Shown piece after piece: positions 17,561-26,690 of a DNA stretch of 64,000 nt. Position 1 is the stretch's first letter; every line of letters starts with the position of its first letter. This stretch comes from an uncultured Lachnospiraceae bacterium (GTDB lineage Bacteria; Bacillota; Clostridia; Lachnospirales; Lachnospiraceae), in assembly GCA_947628225.1 (NCBI GenBank), contig CANQYY010000007.1, forward strand, positions 52,779 through 116,778, in the 5' to 3' direction. A program made the translations under genes and the position numbers. Below the pieces are notes generated by a model. It was not told the DNA's origin, did not search any database, and saw nothing but the letters and a program-made list of their open reading frames with translations.

Positions 17561-18682
17561 ATGGCTGACAAGAGAGATTATTATGAAGTATTAGGCGTAG
17601 ACAGAAACGCAGATGACGCCGCATTAAAAAAAGCATATCGTGTTCTTGCCAAAAAATATCATCCCGACACCAATCCGGGAGATAAAGAAGCAGAGGCGAA
17701 ATTTAAGGAAGCCTCCGAGGCATACGCGGTACTCAGTGACCCGGAAAAACGCCGGCAGTATGACCAGTTTGGTCATGCGGCATTTGAAGGGGGAGCCGGC
17801 GGCGCGGGTGGCTTTTCCGGCATGGATATGGATGATATCTTTGGCAGCTTTGGTGATATTTTTGGCGACTTATTTGGCGGCGGTTTTGGCAGCAGAAGAA
17901 GCGATCCCAATGCGCCGCAGAGAGGAGCTAACCTTCGCACACAGGTGAAGATTACCTTTGAAGAAGCTTGCTTTGGCACAGAAAAAGAGATTGAAATCCC
18001 ATCTAAGGTGGAATGTAAGACCTGTGGTGGAAGCGGCGCAAAACCGGGAACCAGACCCGTTACCTGCGGACAATGTGGAGGTAAGGGACAGATAGTCCGT
18101 ACCCAGCAATCCCTCTTCGGTATGGTTCAAAATGTTACGACCTGTCCGGCATGCGGAGGCAAGGGAACCATTATTAAGGAAAGATGTCCGGATTGCCGAG
18201 GAAACGGATATGTTACAAAGAAAGAAAAATTACAGGCAGCAATACCGGCAGGCATTGACCACGGACAGAGTGTACGTCTGAGGGGCAAGGGCGAGCCGGG
18301 GAAAAATGGCGGCTCCCGCGGCGATTTACTCGTCGAGGTATATGTGGAACGCCATCCGGAATTTCAAAGGCATGATTATGATATTTACTCCACGGTGCGC
18401 ATCTCATATCCGAAAGCGGCGTTAGGCGGGGATGTTATCATCCATACCATAGATGGAGATGTGGCATACAACGTAAAAGCAGGAACCCAGACCGGCACAA
18501 GGGTAAGGCTGCGTGGAAAAGGTGTTCCTTCCCTGAGAAACAAAAAAATGAGAGGAAACCATTATGTAGATTTGGTAGTGGATGTGCCGACAAGCCTTTC
18601 CAGAGAACAAAAAAAGATGTTGGAGCAGTTTGAAGATACCCTGCAAAAAAAAGAAAAAAAGAAAAAACATACGGATAAATAA
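17561..18682 (+). CDS. dnaJ: Chaperone DnaJ (Hsp40)
   Basis: The 373-residue protein has a J domain with the HPD motif ('[10 protein letters not shown]'), a Gly/Phe-rich linker, four zinc-binding CxxCxGxG-type repeats ('CKTCGGSGA', 'CGQCGGKGQ', 'CPACGGKGT', 'CPDCRGNGY') and C-terminal substrate-binding domains. It delivers clients to DnaK and stimulates its ATPase. The start is ATG 17561 with GGAGG (17551-17555); an in-frame ATG at 17549 precedes that site. It is separated from dnaK by the structured array, which may set its level apart from that of DnaK. Confidence 0.97.
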   Translation: MADKRDYYEVLGVDRNADDAALKKAYRVLAKKYHPDTNPGDKEAEAKFKEASEAYAVLSDPEKRRQYDQFGHAAFEGGAGGAGGFSGMDMDDIFGSFGDIFGDLFGGGFGSRRSDPNAPQRGANLRTQVKITFEEACFGTEKEIEIPSKVECKTCGGSGAKPGTRPVTCGQCGGKGQIVRTQQSLFGMVQNVTTCPACGGKGTIIKERCPDCRGNGYVTKKEKLQAAIPAGIDHGQSVRLRGKGEPGKNGGSRGDLLVEVYVERHPEFQRHDYDIYSTVRISYPKAALGGDVIIHTIDGDVAYNVKAGTQTGTRVRLRGKGVPSLRNKKMRGNHYVDLVVDVPTSLSREQKKMLEQFEDTLQKKEKKKKHTDK

Positions 18683-18719
18683 AAATTTTTTTAAAACCGC
18701 GCCATCAAAATAAAGAATA

Positions 18720-18768
18720 AAAAAAGCCTTTTGTTGCATACTAACATAAAAAACAGGAGGCTTTTTTC
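18720..18768 (+). promoter_or_regulatory. Hairpin that buries the enolase ribosome-binding site
   Basis: AAAAAAGCCTTTTG (18720-18733) can pair along 14 bp, with two G-U pairs, with CAGGAGGCTTTTTT (18754-18767), loop 20 bases. The downstream arm contains the eno Shine-Dalgarno AGGAGG (18755-18760) and ends one base before the ATG. It also looks like a terminator for dnaJ, so ending of one gene and translation of the next use the same bases. Confidence 0.65.
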
Positions 18769-20073
18769 ATGGAGCACAAATACCGAATAAATACGATACG
18801 GGGGAGAGAAATTTTAGATTCCAGAGGGAATCCTACGGTGGAAGTAGAAGTGTCTTTATGCGGCGGGGCAAAAGGACGCGCAGCGGTTCCTTCCGGCGCA
18901 TCAACAGGAGCCTTTGAAGCAGTGGAATTACGGGATAGCGCCCTGATGCGTTACAGCGGGCAGGGAGTGAAAAAGGCGGTAGAAAATGTAAATGAAATCC
19001 TGTGCGGTATGCTGGAGGGGAAAAATGCGTTAAATCAAGTAGAAATAGATACGTTAATGATTCGTGAGGACGGAACAAAAAATAAAGCAAGGCTGGGAGC
19101 AAATGCAATACTGGGTACATCGATGGCAGTGGCAAAGGCGGCGGCAAAAGCAGTGGAGCTGCCGTTGTATCAGTATTTGGGAGGAGTGAACGGACGGACG
19201 CTTCCCATCCCCATGATGAACATTATAAATGGGGGAAAGCATGCGGATAGCAGCCTGACCATACAGGAATTTATGATTATGCCGATTGGAGCAAAGACGT
19301 TTCAATGCGCATTGGAGTGGAGCGCCAGTGTATTTCATACACTGAAAAAAATTCTCCATGAGGATGGATATACCACTGCGGTGGGGGATGAGGGAGGTTT
19401 CGCCCCACAGCTTTCCGGGGATGAGGATGCCCTTCGTTATATTGTGCAGGCGGTGGAGAAGGCGGGATACCGTCCGGGAGAGGATTTTGTCATTGCCATG
19501 GACGGCGCTGCCACGGAGATGTATGAGGAAGCTGTCAAGGCGGGAAAAACCGGGGAATATTTATTTTGGAAATCCGGGGAAAGCAGGACGGTGGATGAAA
19601 TGATAGACTTCTGGGCGAAGCTTTGCGACACATATCCAATCTATTCGATTGAGGACGGTCTTGCGGAGGAAGACTGGGACGGCTGGAAAAAGCTGACGAA
19701 ACGACTGGGGAAGAAAATCCAGTTAGTAGGAGATGATCTGTTTGTTACCAATACAGAACGGATTAAAAAGGGTATGGAGCTTGAGGTTTCCAATGCCGTA
19801 CTTATTAAACCGAATCAGATTGGAACGGTTTCCGAAACGCTGGATGCCATCCGCCTGACCCAGAATAATCGGTGGCATGCGATTGTCAGTCACCGTTCCG
19901 GAGAAACCGAGGATACGACGATTGCGGATATTGCGGTAGGCTTAAATGGCGGGCAGATAAAGACCGGAGCGCCTTCCCGGACGGACCGCGTGTCAAAATA
20001 TAACCAGTTATTGAGAATTGAAGAACAGTTAGGGAGCAGCGCTGAATATGGCAAAGTGATTTTTTCAAAATAA
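18769..20073 (+). CDS. eno: Enolase
   Basis: The 434-residue glycolytic enzyme interconverts 2-phosphoglycerate and phosphoenolpyruvate. Visible signatures are '[16 protein letters not shown]', '[16 protein letters not shown]', 'VGDEGGFAP', '[16 protein letters not shown]', '[10 protein letters not shown]' and '[18 protein letters not shown]', which includes active-site residues. The ATG follows AGGAGG that lies within a hairpin. No separate promoter is obvious in the 86 bases after dnaJ, so it could be read through from the heat-shock operon. This is not the usual gpmI/tpiA neighbourhood. Confidence 0.98.
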   Translation: MEHKYRINTIRGREILDSRGNPTVEVEVSLCGGAKGRAAVPSGASTGAFEAVELRDSALMRYSGQGVKKAVENVNEILCGMLEGKNALNQVEIDTLMIREDGTKNKARLGANAILGTSMAVAKAAAKAVELPLYQYLGGVNGRTLPIPMMNIINGGKHADSSLTIQEFMIMPIGAKTFQCALEWSASVFHTLKKILHEDGYTTAVGDEGGFAPQLSGDEDALRYIVQAVEKAGYRPGEDFVIAMDGAATEMYEEAVKAGKTGEYLFWKSGESRTVDEMIDFWAKLCDTYPIYSIEDGLAEEDWDGWKKLTKRLGKKIQLVGDDLFVTNTERIKKGMELEVSNAVLIKPNQIGTVSETLDAIRLTQNNRWHAIVSHRSGETEDTTIADIAVGLNGGQIKTGAPSRTDRVSKYNQLLRIEEQLGSSAEYGKVIFSK

Positions 20074-20103
20074 AAAAAGCGGCGGACTTTCCTATACGGT
20101 AAA

Positions 20104-20142
20104 AAAACAGCCGACATTTTGATAGGATATGCCGGCTGTTTT
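20104..20142. terminator. Bidirectional terminator between eno and the YfhO-like gene
   Basis: AAAACAGCCG (20104-20113) and CGGCTGTTTT (20133-20142) form a perfect 10-bp stem with A and T tracts on the two sides, between convergent genes. Confidence 0.9.
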
Positions 20143-20154
20143 ACAGTACAAAAT

Positions 20155-22596
20155 TTATATCTTTTTTCTTTTTTTCTTTATTTTATCCCATAACACAAAA
20201 TACAGCACAGATGCCGCAAGGGAAAAGAGGGCGATAAAAGCTCCGGTCGTAACTCCCGGCGATAAATAGGAAAAGCGGATCTTATGTTCTCCGGCGGGAC
20301 AGGAAATTGCCAGGAAGGTATCGGCAAACTTTTCCGGGACAACCGGATTTCCGTCAATCGTAACGCTCCAGCCCTCATCATAAGGGATGGAAGTAAGAAT
20401 CGTCTGTCCCTGTGCCAGAGTAATATGGCCGGACAGGCGCCCACCCTTATGATTTTCAATGCGCATGCCGTTTTTTTGCAAAGTATTCAATGTAGCCTGC
20501 AGCCGTTCCTCATGCAGCTCGGCAATGGCGGAAAAATACAGGGCCGCAGACTCCTCCGAAGAATGGACGGTTACTTTTACTTTCTGGCCGGCAGTGAAAT
20601 TACCCAGAAACAACGCTCCGTTAGTTTCATTGGAAAAAGAATTGCCAACCCAGTTATCGTTTACATATACGTCCGCCCAGGAGGTATTATTTGCCTTCAT
20701 GTACAAATATATCGGGTTGGAGGAAGCCGCTGTAAACTGATATTCCCAGTTTGCGGCAGTTGTCTGCTCCAACGAATAGGGGCAGTCCGTAAAATATTCG
20801 GTATCCGTACCGGCAATGGCATTTAAAAAGCGGTTTTGGTTGACAAAGGGACTCTGGTCAGATAGATCCGGCGTCAGAGTGGAAGGGGCCGTGGCGTAAG
20901 CAATCGATAATGCCATAGGATTTTCATAGGAGGCCGTTCCCCCGGCTGTATCTGAAATCTTTTTATAATTGGCGGGTACCGTCCGGTCCGCCAGTATATA
21001 TTTTACGGAAAATAAGCTGTCCAACAGAGAATTTGAACCATAACCGGAGTTCCAGAAATATCCCTGGGCAATACCAAGTTTTGGCGTCAGGCTGTTAATG
21101 GCGGCATTAAAGGTAGACGAATAATGCGTCATGCCATGATAGCTCAGCAGCATAGCATCATTTTTGGAATATTCATAGCCCTGGTTAATGCGGTAAAAAC
21201 CGGTATCCTTTTCTTTCAGCCCACTGACTAAGGGTTTTGTCTTTTCTATAAAGGTTTCGTATTCTTCTACCGTCCCATATTGAAATTCCTTGTCCAGTCC
21301 TTTCATAAGTGAAACTCCGTTCATTCCCATCTCAACAGAAACTCCGATTATGATTGCGAGGGAAAAAATGCCCCGGATGGCGTGAGATGCCATAAAATTT
21401 TTCCGGCGGGGTTTGTTTTCCCAGCTCTGTGATAAGCAGCACATGGACCGGATTGCCATATAGAGAAGGAAAAAGCTGAAGAGAAAGGCATAACGGTAAG
21501 GAAACCAGTTGGGATATTGAAAACCGTGCCATGCCATATCTAATTTTGTATAGGTAAAGCTAAGCGCCAGAATGCCTAATATCACAACGGCGCCGATTTT
21601 CTCCCGGATTTTTAGCGTCCGGAAAACAAAGAATAAAACAGCCAGAAAAAGGATGACGTAGCCGCAGTAAATAGCAGGCAGCCCTGCATTGGTTATGCTG
21701 TCATAATTTCCATTTGTATATTTTCCCAGTAAATCAAAAAAATGAAAGTTTGTTACCGTGTCCGGCTGATAATTGATGTTGCCGGAGGAGAGCTTTCCCT
21801 GCATTAAATCCTTTAGCACTCCCAGCAATAAAGGGGCGGAAAGCCCGGCCGCCAGAAGAGTTGTCAGCGCAATGCGAAAGATTTTCGGGATATACAGCTT
21901 CCAGTCTTTTTTTGTGACGCTGCTTGCGATACGATATAAAACGTAGAGCGCAGTAAAAATTCCAATCATATATCCCGTATAATAATTGCTGATAAAAAGA
22001 AATGTCAGCATAAGCATATAGTGAAGTCCCTTTTTCCCCTCCAGAATTTTTTCTGCGCCGAGCAGCACCGCCGGTAAAAGAATGACGCCATCCAACCACA
22101 TAAGGCAGAGGGAGTATACCATATTATAAGACATAAACACATAGCACAGAGTGGGAATTAAAAGAAGCAGTCCCATATCCGCTCCCTGTTTTTTAGTGAG
22201 ATGCCTGGCATAGACGGAAAAACTCAGTCCACAAAGACCGAATTTTAAAAGGGTCAGAAATTCAATAGCCAAAGGCATTTTTTCTATGGGAAAGAAAATG
22301 GTCAGAAAGGAAAGAGGGCTGGCAATATAATAGGCAAATACGCCAATGTAATTTCCCCCCATAGACCTTGCCCAGGAGAAAAAGAGAGAATTATCTCCCA
22401 TCACGGCATCCCGCAGGGAGGCAAAAAATTCTACATATTGTCCCTTCATATCCATGATAAAAAGGGATTTTTCCCCGAAAGGATAAAAGCTGCCGGTGTA
22501 AAGAATACACAGCAGAATCAGAATGGGGAGAAAAAAGGAAGCAGCATATAGAACTATTGGCTGTTTTTTGGAAAAATCTAAAACTTTCTTTATCAA
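20155..22596 (-). CDS. YfhO-family multi-pass membrane protein
   Basis: The 813-residue protein has many hydrophobic helices in the first 500 residues, a large extracellular region and a final helix with a basic tail. The opening ('FFLPILILLCILYTG..PFG', 'DMKGQYVEFFASLRD', 'SWARSMGGNYIGVFAYYIASP') fits the YfhO family, GT-C-like proteins implicated in adding sugars to cell-wall polymers outside the membrane. The start is a TTG at 22594-22596 with GAGGAGG right before it. The GT2 gene lies 10 bases upstream, and its stop overlaps this ribosome-binding site. Together they resemble a lipid-sugar donor synthase plus membrane transferase. Confidence 0.88.
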   Translation of the reverse strand: MIKKVLDFSKKQPIVLYAASFFLPILILLCILYTGSFYPFGEKSLFIMDMKGQYVEFFASLRDAVMGDNSLFFSWARSMGGNYIGVFAYYIASPLSFLTIFFPIEKMPLAIEFLTLLKFGLCGLSFSVYARHLTKKQGADMGLLLLIPTLCYVFMSYNMVYSLCLMWLDGVILLPAVLLGAEKILEGKKGLHYMLMLTFLFISNYYTGYMIGIFTALYVLYRIASSVTKKDWKLYIPKIFRIALTTLLAAGLSAPLLLGVLKDLMQGKLSSGNINYQPDTVTNFHFFDLLGKYTNGNYDSITNAGLPAIYCGYVILFLAVLFFVFRTLKIREKIGAVVILGILALSFTYTKLDMAWHGFQYPNWFPYRYAFLFSFFLLYMAIRSMCCLSQSWENKPRRKNFMASHAIRGIFSLAIIIGVSVEMGMNGVSLMKGLDKEFQYGTVEEYETFIEKTKPLVSGLKEKDTGFYRINQGYEYSKNDAMLLSYHGMTHYSSTFNAAINSLTPKLGIAQGYFWNSGYGSNSLLDSLFSVKYILADRTVPANYKKISDTAGGTASYENPMALSIAYATAPSTLTPDLSDQSPFVNQNRFLNAIAGTDTEYFTDCPYSLEQTTAANWEYQFTAASSNPIYLYMKANNTSWADVYVNDNWVGNSFSNETNGALFLGNFTAGQKVKVTVHSSEESAALYFSAIAELHEERLQATLNTLQKNGMRIENHKGGRLSGHITLAQGQTILTSIPYDEGWSVTIDGNPVVPEKFADTFLAISCPAGEHKIRFSYLSPGVTTGAFIALFSLAASVLYFVLWDKIKKKRKKI

Positions 22597-22606
22597 TGTA
22601 TCCTCC

Positions 22607-23572
22607 TCAATTCACTCTTGAAATCGTTTCAATATTGCTCTCTCCTACAATGTAATGGGGTCTTTTTTTCGTTTCCATATACGTCTTTGCTAAATACTGC
22701 CCCATGACCCCCATGCAAAAGAGTTGAATACCGCCTATCATCGTAATAATACAGACCAAAGAAGGCCAGCCGGTTACCGGGTCGCCAAAGATCAGCTTTC
22801 GTACAATGATAAAAAGGATAAATAAAAGGGAAATTCCTGTCATAAACATACCGAACCACGAAGCGATGCTAAGAGGAACCTGGGAAAAATTAATGATACC
22901 CTCGACGGCATATTTCATCAGTTTCCAAAAACTCCACTTCGTTTCTCCGGCAGCCCGTTCTTTATTTTCATACGGCAGCCAGTAGGTCTGAAAGCCAATC
23001 CATCCAAAAATCCCCTTGGAAAAGCGATTGTATTCCCCCATGCTGACGATAACCTCTACCATGCGGCGTTTCATCAGACGGAAATCTCTGGCTCCGTCCG
23101 CAATATCGGCGTCCGAGATCCGGTTAATAATCCGGTAAAACAGACGGGCAAAAAAACTTTTAATGACCGGCTCCCCCTGTCTTGATACCCGGCGTGTCGC
23201 CACACTGTCATATTCTCCCTGCTCCAGTATTTCCACCATCTTAGGCAGAAGGGAAGGCGGATCCTGCATATCGGCGTCCAGCACGGCAACATAATCGCCC
23301 TGCGCATTACAAAATCCGGCATACATAGCGGCCTCCTTGCCGAAATTCCGGGAGAAGGAAATATATTTGACATGCCCGTCGTCGGAGGCAAATTGCCGTA
23401 TCAGCGAAAAGGTATCGTCAATAGAGCCGTCATTAATAAACAGCAATTCATAAGAACGTCCCATTTCTGACAGGACGCGGGTTGTTTCTTTATAAAAGAT
23501 TGGAAGCGCCTCCTGCTCATTATAGCAGGGGACAATCAATGAAATATCGATTTTTCCATCAGGTAAAGACAT
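22607..23572 (-). CDS. GT2 membrane glycosyltransferase, bactoprenol-sugar synthase type
   Basis: The 321-residue enzyme has an N-terminal GT2 domain ('SLIVPCYNEQEALP', 'FINDGSIDDT', 'VLDADMQDP' with the DxD metal site) and two C-terminal transmembrane helices, the layout of GtrB/DPM1-like enzymes that transfer sugar from a nucleotide to undecaprenyl phosphate. The start is ATG 23570-23572, with GGAG six bases before it; an in-frame ATG 12 bases upstream lacks a site. It likely makes the lipid-linked sugar used by the YfhO-like protein. It is driven by the promoter at 23695-23723. Confidence 0.9.
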   Translation of the reverse strand: MSLPDGKIDISLIVPCYNEQEALPIFYKETTRVLSEMGRSYELLFINDGSIDDTFSLIRQFASDDGHVKYISFSRNFGKEAAMYAGFCNAQGDYVAVLDADMQDPPSLLPKMVEILEQGEYDSVATRRVSRQGEPVIKSFFARLFYRIINRISDADIADGARDFRLMKRRMVEVIVSMGEYNRFSKGIFGWIGFQTYWLPYENKERAAGETKWSFWKLMKYAVEGIINFSQVPLSIASWFGMFMTGISLLFILFIIVRKLIFGDPVTGWPSLVCIITMIGGIQLFCMGVMGQYLAKTYMETKKRPHYIVGESNIETISRVN

Positions 23573-23872
23573 AAGGCTCTCCATTCCGGAGCGTATACGC
23601 AGCAGGGGCGGCGCCGTCTGCCATTCTAACTACTTGTGAGCGCTCCATAAAACTGAAAGTTTTTCTCAAAAATAGCATTGTGGAATACATATTAATTTTA
23701 CTGGTTTTCAAATTTATTGTCAAGAATAACAGAGAGGCGGCAAAAATCCCAAAAATAAAAAAGCGGCGCGATTCTCAGACGCCGCTTTTTATCTTATAGT
23801 CAAGTCCGTTGTTTGCGGAGCGAAAAACGCATAGCGTTTTTCAGAGCGGCGCGATTCTCAGACGCCGCTTTT
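23573..23872. other. 300-base intergenic region: leader, promoter and terminator pair
   Basis: It holds the roughly 120-base leader and promoter of the GT2-yfhO operon and two copies of a terminator-like hairpin (23762-23790 and 23845-23874) with a third small hairpin between them. No coding sequence is visible. Confidence 0.7.
23695..23723 (-). promoter_or_regulatory. Promoter of the GT2-yfhO operon
   Basis: On the minus strand: TTGACA (complement of 23718-23723), a 17-base spacer and TAAAAT (complement of 23695-23700). Confidence 0.85.
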
Positions 23873-23874
23873 TT
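23762..23874. repeat. Duplicated terminator hairpin
   Basis: GCGGCG-CGATTCTCAGA-CGCCGC followed by a T-run occurs at 23762-23790 and again at 23845-23874, with identical loops. Between them GAAAAACGC and GCGTTTTTC form a third hairpin. The first copy also has a T-run on the minus strand and can end the small gene at 23873-24079. Confidence 0.85.
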
Positions 23875-24079
23875 ATTCCGGATCAGTAAAAAGAATAACC
23901 GGTTTATCCATTTTGTATTGGTAGTATTTAATTATATTACCGCTGAACATCCGAAGCGGTTTCCAGTTACATAAATCATAATCCTTAATATAAGGCAGAT
24001 TATTATAAAAGGAATCATTACAGCCATAGCTGGTATCGTACAGCATCAGCTCTTTTTTAAATAAATCCTCTGCTGTCAT
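23873..24079 (-). CDS. 68-residue orphan protein of unknown function
   Basis: A complete small gene with its own signals: promoter at 24127-24155, a perfect AAAGGAGG five to seven bases before the ATG at 24077-24079, and terminator hairpins right behind the stop. The protein is rich in Tyr, Asn, Asp and Lys ('LYDTSYGCNDSFYNNLPYI', 'KYYQYKMDKPVILF'), with two Cys and no membrane helix, so it is probably cytosolic and compact. I do not recognise the family. The complete signal set makes it more credible than a chance frame. Confidence 0.65.
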   Translation of the reverse strand: MTAEDLFKKELMLYDTSYGCNDSFYNNLPYIKDYDLCNWKPLRMFSGNIIKYYQYKMDKPVILFTDPE

Positions 24080-24126
24080 TTTCCCGCCTCCTTTGGAATT
24101 TTTACCGTGCTTGTATTCTTACCCTT

Positions 24127-24155
24127 ATTATATTCCAAATCCGGCAGGGATGCAA
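24127..24155 (-). promoter_or_regulatory. Promoter of the 68-residue protein gene
   Basis: On the minus strand: TTGCAT (complement of 24150-24155), a 17-base spacer and a perfect TATAAT (complement of 24127-24132). Confidence 0.75.
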
Positions 24156-24212
24156 ATGAAAATTACGGCTTTTGAAAAAATACCAGCGCCATCAGACGCC
24201 GGCAGATTGTGG

Positions 24213-25556
24213 TTAGACAAGAATATCGCCGCCGCAGGCAGGTAACGTTACTTCAATCTGTCCGTCTTTAACAGAATACGTTTTTTTCGTCAGCGCCCCG
24301 GTAAAAGCGGATGGTTTCCCGGAATACGGGATATGCAGGGTAATCTCCTGTTCATCGTTGTTTACTACCGTAATGACGTCATCCCCGTTATAGCTGCGGG
24401 CAAAGGCGTATTGGCGGTTCGTCAGCAGAAGTTCCCTGTATTCACCGTAGGAGAGAACCGGGGAATCCTGACGGATGCGCCCCAATTTGGCAATGAGCGC
24501 AGTAGCTTCATTTTCCGTAATCGCCTGCTGATAATCGGAGAGCGCCAGGCAGGGACGTAACGAGGCGTCCGAGCCATGCTCTTTTTTCCCTTCAATCGCA
24601 AATTCCGAGCCGTAATAAATGGATGGCATGCCCGGAAGGGTGTACAGAAGAATATGTACAATGGCAAAATGGTTTTTGTTTATCAGCTTGCTGGCAATCC
24701 GTTCTACGTCATGGTTGTCGGCAAAATTGTACAGCTTTAAATTTTCATAATGCCCGCCGCCCATATCATACAGCCGTTTTACTGTGTGGGCAATCTCAAA
24801 GAAGTTGTGCTCGTTGCAGCCGGACCAGAGCGCTTTATTGAGATGATAATTAGTAACGGAATGGAGGGTGTCCGGATTGACCCAGCGGTTATATTCTCCG
24901 TGGATCACTTCCCCCATCAGCCAGAAATCCGGCTTTACTTCATCTGCCACCTGCCGCATTCCCTTCATAAAATCAAAATCAAGGACATCCGCCGCATCCA
25001 GACGGATTCCGTCTATATCAAATTCCGATACCCAGAACCGGATGATGTCATAAATATAATGTTTTACCTCCGGATTTTTCTGGTTCAGTTTTACCAGAAG
25101 ATTATAGCCGCCCCAGTTATCATAGGAAAATCCATCATTGTATTCGTTATTCCCATAAAAATTGACGTTGCAGTACCAATCTTTGTAACGGGAATTTTCC
25201 CGGTGTTCCTTTAAATCGGTAAAAGCAAAGAAATCCCGCCCGGTGTGATTGAAAACGCCGTCAAAAATAACCCGGATATTATTTTCATGGCAGGCGGCGA
25301 CAAAATGTTTTAAGTCGTCATTATCGCCTAACCTCCGATCCAATGTTTTGTAATCCGTGGTTTCATAACCGTGTCCCACAGATTCAAAAAGAGGTCCAAT
25401 ATAGAGGGCGTTGCAGCCGATAAGTTTCATATGGTCAATCCATTTTTCCAGTTTCCGTAACCGATGAACAATTTCCCCTTTCGTATTTTGAGCCGGCGCT
25501 CCGCTGAGTCCCAGCGGATATATGTGATAGAAAACTGCCTCATCATACCATGCCAT
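24213..25556 (-). CDS. Cytosolic GH13 alpha-amylase-type glycosidase
   Basis: The 447-residue protein has the GH13 regions: 'DGVFNHTG' (100-107), 'GIRLDAAD' with the nucleophile Asp187, 'LMGEV' with the acid Glu216, and 'FADNHD' with Asp283. It has no signal peptide and no extra binding domain, so it likely acts on maltodextrins or glycogen-type oligosaccharides in the cytosol. Exact specificity (maltogenic, neopullulanase or alpha-glucosidase) cannot be read from sequence. The ATG is at 25554-25556 with AGGAG upstream. It has its own promoter and no sugar genes beside it. Confidence 0.93.
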   Translation of the reverse strand: MAWYDEAVFYHIYPLGLSGAPAQNTKGEIVHRLRKLEKWIDHMKLIGCNALYIGPLFESVGHGYETTDYKTLDRRLGDNDDLKHFVAACHENNIRVIFDGVFNHTGRDFFAFTDLKEHRENSRYKDWYCNVNFYGNNEYNDGFSYDNWGGYNLLVKLNQKNPEVKHYIYDIIRFWVSEFDIDGIRLDAADVLDFDFMKGMRQVADEVKPDFWLMGEVIHGEYNRWVNPDTLHSVTNYHLNKALWSGCNEHNFFEIAHTVKRLYDMGGGHYENLKLYNFADNHDVERIASKLINKNHFAIVHILLYTLPGMPSIYYGSEFAIEGKKEHGSDASLRPCLALSDYQQAITENEATALIAKLGRIRQDSPVLSYGEYRELLLTNRQYAFARSYNGDDVITVVNNDEQEITLHIPYSGKPSAFTGALTKKTYSVKDGQIEVTLPACGGDILV

Positions 25557-25587
25557 TGTGTTGTTTCTCCTTTCGTATCAGGTTTTT

Positions 25588-25599
25588 TTTATTATACCA
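25588..25599 (-). promoter_or_regulatory. Extended -10 promoter of the GH13 gene
   Basis: On the minus strand the sequence reads TGGTATAAT (TATAAT is the complement of 25591-25596), an extended -10. No good -35 is seen 17 bases upstream. Confidence 0.6.
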
Positions 25600-25625
25600 C
25601 GAATGGAAAGGAAGGGAAAGAACTC

Positions 25626-25654
25626 TTGAGGAATTCTTTTTTTTTTGATAAACT
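25626..25654 (+). promoter_or_regulatory. Probable promoter of the DHH phosphoesterase gene
   Basis: TTGAGG (25626-25631), a 17-base spacer including a long T-run, and TAAACT (25649-25654). Confidence 0.5.
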
Positions 25655-25710
25655 AAACGGGAGAGGTAATATTTACGTTGCCGCTTAAACACTAAGGAAT
25701 GGAGATTACT

Positions 25711-26682
25711 ATGTTTTTAAAAAAATTTGATGTTTTTTCATCGATTTGTATTCAATGCCATGACAGCCCGGATGCCGATGCGATTGGAGCCGGATATGCT
25801 TTGTATTCCTACTTTGAGGGAAAAGGGAAAGAGGTGCATTTAGTTTATGGCGGCACAAACCGGATTACAAGGCCGGGGCTGCGGATTATGATGGAAAAGA
25901 TGGGGATTCCGGTGAAGCATGTGGAAAAGTTACCGTCATGCGATGCCCTGATTACTGTGGATTGTCAGTATGAGGGGGGAAATATTACCCGATTTGACGC
26001 TCCGCTGGTAGCGATGATTGACCATCATCCTTCCTGTGTGCCGATAAACGACTGGTGCTGCATTAAAAGCGAATACGGAAGCTGCTGCACGGTAGTCTGG
26101 ACGCTGTTGAATGAGGCGGGGTATGATGCGAATCAAAATACCAATGTGGCAACGGCATTATATTATGGCTTATACAGTGATACCGGGCAGTTGTCGGAAA
26201 TTTATTCTGACGGCGACCGAAAGATGCGGGACAGCCTTCAGATTGACACGGAATTATTTATGATGATGATCAATTCCAATTTATCCCGGAAGGAACTTCA
26301 GATTGCCGGAGAGGCGCTGACCCAATATTACTATAATGAAAAACTTCATTTTGCCATTGTAAAAACAAAACCATGCGATCCGAACCTTCTTGGCGTCATC
26401 AGCGATATGGTGATACAGGCGGCGGGGATCGATCTGTGCGTGGTATACAGCGAAACCTCCATCGGCTACAAGCTGTCTGTCCGAACCTCCCAAAAAACGT
26501 TTGCCGCAAGTACGCTGGCAGAAAATATCTGCGCCAGCGTCGGTTCGGGCGGCGGGCATAGAAATAAAGCGGGGGGCTTTGTACATAGGGAACTATTGAC
26601 GCAGCAGCATGTGGGACAAGCCTTTTCTGAATTTTTGAAAATGCGGATCCGGAATTATATTTTAACGATAAAGGAAGGATAA
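25711..26682 (+). CDS. DHH-family phosphoesterase, NrnA-like
   Basis: The 323-residue protein has a metal-binding 'CHDSPDADAIG' (residues 17-27), 'TVDCQ', the 'DHHPS' motif near 105 and a C-terminal DHHA1 domain with 'GSGGGHRNKAGG'. Relatives (NrnA, GdpP-type DHH domains) cleave short RNAs, pAp or cyclic dinucleotide products. The N-terminal 'FSSICIQCH' is unusually Cys-rich. The start is ATG 25711 with GGAG six bases ahead; an upstream ATG at 25699 overlaps that site. It lies eight bases before the lipoprotein gene, so the two are probably co-transcribed. Confidence 0.88.
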   Translation: MFLKKFDVFSSICIQCHDSPDADAIGAGYALYSYFEGKGKEVHLVYGGTNRITRPGLRIMMEKMGIPVKHVEKLPSCDALITVDCQYEGGNITRFDAPLVAMIDHHPSCVPINDWCCIKSEYGSCCTVVWTLLNEAGYDANQNTNVATALYYGLYSDTGQLSEIYSDGDRKMRDSLQIDTELFMMMINSNLSRKELQIAGEALTQYYYNEKLHFAIVKTKPCDPNLLGVISDMVIQAAGIDLCVVYSETSIGYKLSVRTSQKTFAASTLAENICASVGSGGGHRNKAGGFVHRELLTQQHVGQAFSEFLKMRIRNYILTIKEG

Positions 26683-26690
26683 GAAAAGAT

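Noticed and set aside
17154..17636. Arg/Ser/Ala-rich minus-strand frames of 130-160 residues across the 62-bp array
   Set aside because: They arise because the repeat is GC-rich and has no stops. The period is not a multiple of three, so frames rotate, and there is no ribosome-binding site; they also overlap dnaJ.
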